The notes under the pieces are model-generated. The model made no database searches. It was not told where the DNA came from and worked only from the letters and a program-made list of their open reading frames with translations. Made by a program: the position numbers and the translations under genes. Below, piece by piece: positions 4,825 through 6,660 of a stretch of DNA of 6,660 bases. This DNA comes from Clostridia bacterium. Lineage in GTDB: Bacteria; Bacillota; Clostridia; Oscillospirales; Acutalibacteraceae. The stretch spans positions 1 through 6,660 of the forward strand of contig JAFPBM010000129.1 of assembly GCA_017424125.1 (NCBI GenBank). Reading direction: 5' to 3'. Positions within the stretch are counted from its first letter, which is position 1, and the number at the start of each line of letters is the position of its first letter.

Positions 4825-6561
4825 ATGAAAATACTTGCTATTGACGGAAACAGCATAATAAACCGCGCTTTTTACGGCATTAAACTGCTATCTACCAAAG
4901 ACGGCAGATATACTAATGCCGTTTACGGTTTTATAAATATTCTTTTGCATTTGATAGAGGAACATTCGCCCGACGGCGTTGCGGTTGCGTGGGATTTGAA
5001 AAAGCCCACCTTCCGCCACGAGATGTATAAAGAATATAAAGCGGGACGCCACGCGATGCCCGACGAACTGCGCGAGCAGATTCCCGTTATGAAAGAAATA
5101 ATTACGCTTATGGGTTTCGCATCGATTGAGTGCGAGGGTTATGAGGCGGATGATATTTTGGGTACGCTTGCGGGGGAAGCCGACAAAAACGGTGACACCT
5201 GTATTATTGCAACGGGTGACCGCGATTCACTTCAACTTATATCCGACCAAACACGCGTTGTGCTTTCTGCAACCAAGGCTGGCAAACCCGAAAGTATTGT
5301 TTACGACAAGGCGGCGCTTTTCAGTAAATACTCTATGACACCTGAGGGTATGATTGAACTTAAAAGCCTTATGGGCGACAGTTCGGACAATATTCCCGGT
5401 GTTGCGGGTATTGGCGAAAAGACGGCAACCGCCCTTATCACCGCATACGGTAATATTGATTATATTTATGAAAATCTTGACACGCTTGATATCAAAGACG
5501 GTATCAGAGAGAAATTACGCGCAGGACGCGAAAACGCGTATTTGAGCCGCACACTCGGCACCATTTGTAAAGAGGCTCCGATTGACCGCGCACTTTCAAA
5601 CTATATAACAAAACCGCGCGACGAGCAGGGGCTTTACACCATTATGAACTCGCTCGAACTTTACAAGACTATGGACAGACTCGGTCTCGGTGCACAACAA
5701 ACTTTGTCTTTTTCCGCTAAATCGGGGGAATGTATCGGCGCTGTAGAATTTAAAGATTTTGAGTGTTCGGACAAACTTTATATTATTTGGGACGATTCTA
5801 TTTATCTTTGCAGCGGTAACAACGTAACGGTAACCGATTTGCAAAGCGCCAAACCGCTTTTGGAAAACGAAAAAATCGAAAAGTGGGTTTATGATTATAA
5901 AAATTTCCATAAAAAATGTGTATTGGCGGGTATAAAACTTGAAAACGTTATATTCGATTCTTTGCTTGCGGGATATCTTTTAAGTCCTGCGGCATCAGAA
6001 TATTCGGTTGAACGTCTTGCACGCGAATATGACGCGCCCATACCCGAAACATGCAGCGAAGACGAAACGCTTAAAGCCGCCGCACTGCACAAAAGCGTTT
6101 GCGAAACGCTAATAGAAAAATTAGCAGAAAACGCGCAACTTGATTTGCTTTTGACTATTGAACTGCCTCTCGCAAAGGTTTTGGGCGATATGGAAACCGA
6201 AGGTTTTTTGGTTGATGCCGACGGTATACGCGGATATTCCGAAGAACTCGGCGGACGAATTGAAGCGTTGCAAAATGAAATTTTTGACCACGTAGGTTAT
6301 GAATTCAATCTTAACTCCCCAAAACAATTGGGTGTTGCGCTTTTTGAGGATTTAGGACTTCCTGTCCGCAAAAAGACCAAAAGCGGATATTCTACAAACG
6401 CCGACGTTTTAGAGTCGCTAAAGTACGCACACCCTGCGGTATCGCTACTTCTTGAATACCGTCATTTACAAAAACTCAAATCGACCTACTGCGAAGGACT
6501 TATAAAAGAGGTTTCCGCAGACGGACGAATCCATTCTACCTTTAATCAGACCGAAAGGTAG
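4825..6561 (+). CDS. polA: DNA polymerase I, N-terminal two-thirds; broken at a foreign junction
   Basis: Repair and primer-removal polymerase. The 5' nuclease domain (about 1-290) is complete. Its metal ligands and motifs are visible: DGN (7-9), AWDLKKPTFR (55-64), YEADD (106-110), TGDRDS (130-135) and MGDSSDNIPGVAGIGEKTA (183-201). A compact exonuclease-like domain (about 300-445) lacks the DxE and other proofreading acids, as in Bacillus enzymes. The polymerase domain starts near ELPLAKVLGDMETEGFLVD (446-464) and continues through LNSPKQLGVALFEDLGLP (496-513), KTKSGYSTNADVLE (517-530) and GRIHSTFNQTE (567-577). The family then has a TATGRLSS-like sequence; here there is AGG and a TAG stop (6559-6561), where GC also jumps. 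About 275 residues, including polymerase motifs A, B and C, are missing. Start ATG 4825 follows GGTGAT; the TTG at 4813 adds four non-conserved residues. Confidence 0.93.
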   Translation: MKILAIDGNSIINRAFYGIKLLSTKDGRYTNAVYGFINILLHLIEEHSPDGVAVAWDLKKPTFRHEMYKEYKAGRHAMPDELREQIPVMKEIITLMGFASIECEGYEADDILGTLAGEADKNGDTCIIATGDRDSLQLISDQTRVVLSATKAGKPESIVYDKAALFSKYSMTPEGMIELKSLMGDSSDNIPGVAGIGEKTATALITAYGNIDYIYENLDTLDIKDGIREKLRAGRENAYLSRTLGTICKEAPIDRALSNYITKPRDEQGLYTIMNSLELYKTMDRLGLGAQQTLSFSAKSGECIGAVEFKDFECSDKLYIIWDDSIYLCSGNNVTVTDLQSAKPLLENEKIEKWVYDYKNFHKKCVLAGIKLENVIFDSLLAGYLLSPAASEYSVERLAREYDAPIPETCSEDETLKAAALHKSVCETLIEKLAENAQLDLLLTIELPLAKVLGDMETEGFLVDADGIRGYSEELGGRIEALQNEIFDHVGYEFNLNSPKQLGVALFEDLGLPVRKKTKSGYSTNADVLESLKYAHPAVSLLLEYRHLQKLKSTYCEGLIKEVSADGRIHSTFNQTER

Positions 6562-6660
6562 GCGCGGCTGCTCTGCTGGAAGGCGGCGACCGTCTCCCGC
6601 ATGTAGTCCTCCAGGGCCTTGAAGAAGGCGTTGAACTGGGTCTCCGAGGGGAAGTCCTCC
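6546..6660 (-). CDS. Fragment of an unrelated high-GC gene, product unknown
   Basis: Reading leftward from 6659 there is an open frame of 37 codons ending at a TGA (6548-6546). The 34 codons up to TAC (6560-6558) all end in G or C, which marks real coding sequence of a high-GC organism in this frame. The peptide begins EDFPSETQFNAFFKALEDYM and continues RETVAAFQQSSRAY; it looks helical and charged, and I do not recognise it. The last three residues (LSV) and the stop fall across or inside polA sequence, so the apparent C-terminus is probably an artefact and the true gene would have continued. It is open at the right window edge. Confidence 0.5.
   Translation of the reverse strand, partial: EDFPSETQFNAFFKALEDYMRETVAAFQQSSRAYLSV
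6553..6558. other. Junction between polA and unrelated high-GC DNA
   Basis: Family-like polA coding ends at the GAA for Glu577 (6553-6555), perhaps one base later. From 6556 to the window end GC is 68 of 105 (65%), against 40 of 100 for 6451-6550. The frame stops two codons later. No inverted repeat, target duplication or mobile-element end is visible at the join. A chimeric contig or read is the favoured explanation. Confidence 0.85.

Noticed and set aside
6546..6551. The TGA at 6548-6546 as the genuine end of the foreign minus-strand gene
   Set aside because: The stop lies inside sequence that is normal polA (TTT AAT CAG), so it was probably created by the join.
6547..6557. CAGACCGAAAG occurs at the polA junction and also at 325-335 within spoIIIAE
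   Set aside because: Nine to ten of these bases are the expected polA codons for Gln-Thr-Glu, and the flanking sequence differs completely. I treat it as chance rather than as a recombination site.
4825..6561. A naturally short Pol I consisting only of the 5' nuclease
   Set aside because: The frame runs far into the polymerase domain and stops inside a conserved motif together with a GC jump, unlike stand-alone 5' nucleases that end after about 290 residues.
1..6660. CRISPR array, tRNA/rRNA genes, insertion sequences, riboswitch or novel defence system
   Set aside because: No spaced direct repeats, cloverleaf, transposase, long structured leader or unknown gene cluster was seen. Every gene except the short right-end fragment belongs to a familiar family.

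Overview
The window reads as chromosome from an endospore-forming member of the Firmicutes (Clostridia-like), most likely a metagenomic or draft-genome contig. The evidence is five consecutive spoIIIA sporulation genes, a Bacillota-type DNA polymerase I without recognisable proofreading residues, AGGAGG/GGTGAT-type ribosome binding sites, sigma-A type promoters and moderately low GC (40% in the 100 bases I counted inside polA, 6451-6550). I cannot place the genus.

Layout. Positions 1-2874 (minus strand) hold spoIIIAA-AB-AC-AD-AE as a tightly packed operon transcribed leftward. spoIIIAE runs off the left edge, so spoIIIAF, AG and AH are expected beyond position 1. A 104-bp gap upstream of spoIIIAA contains a clear intrinsic terminator for the preceding gene, a weak sigma-E-like promoter candidate and a strong ribosome binding site. 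Positions 2979-3707 hold yebC (TACO1/PmpR family) and 3757-4728 hold dusB (tRNA dihydrouridine synthase), both on the minus strand. yebC has its own good promoter candidate overlapping the end of dusB. A 96-bp divergent intergenic region (4729-4824) carries one extended -10 promoter for dusB and one for polA on the plus strand. polA (from 4825) is intact through its 5' nuclease domain, the exonuclease-like domain and the start of the polymerase domain.

At about 6553-6558 polA stops abruptly in the middle of a conserved polymerase motif. The last ~105 bases have 65% GC against 40% just before. They read on the minus strand as part of an unrelated gene in which all 34 codons end in G or C. The simplest explanation is a chimeric assembly or read joining two organisms; a genuine insertion or rearrangement is less likely.

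Functionally, the spoIIIA genes build the mother-cell side of the channel linking mother cell and forespore. yebC, dusB and polA are housekeeping genes for translation, tRNA modification and DNA repair/replication. I looked for an undescribed system and did not find one. The real anomaly is the right-hand junction; the other notes concern regulatory architecture. There is no stretch over 300 bases without a gene, and I saw no tRNA, rRNA, CRISPR array or insertion sequence.
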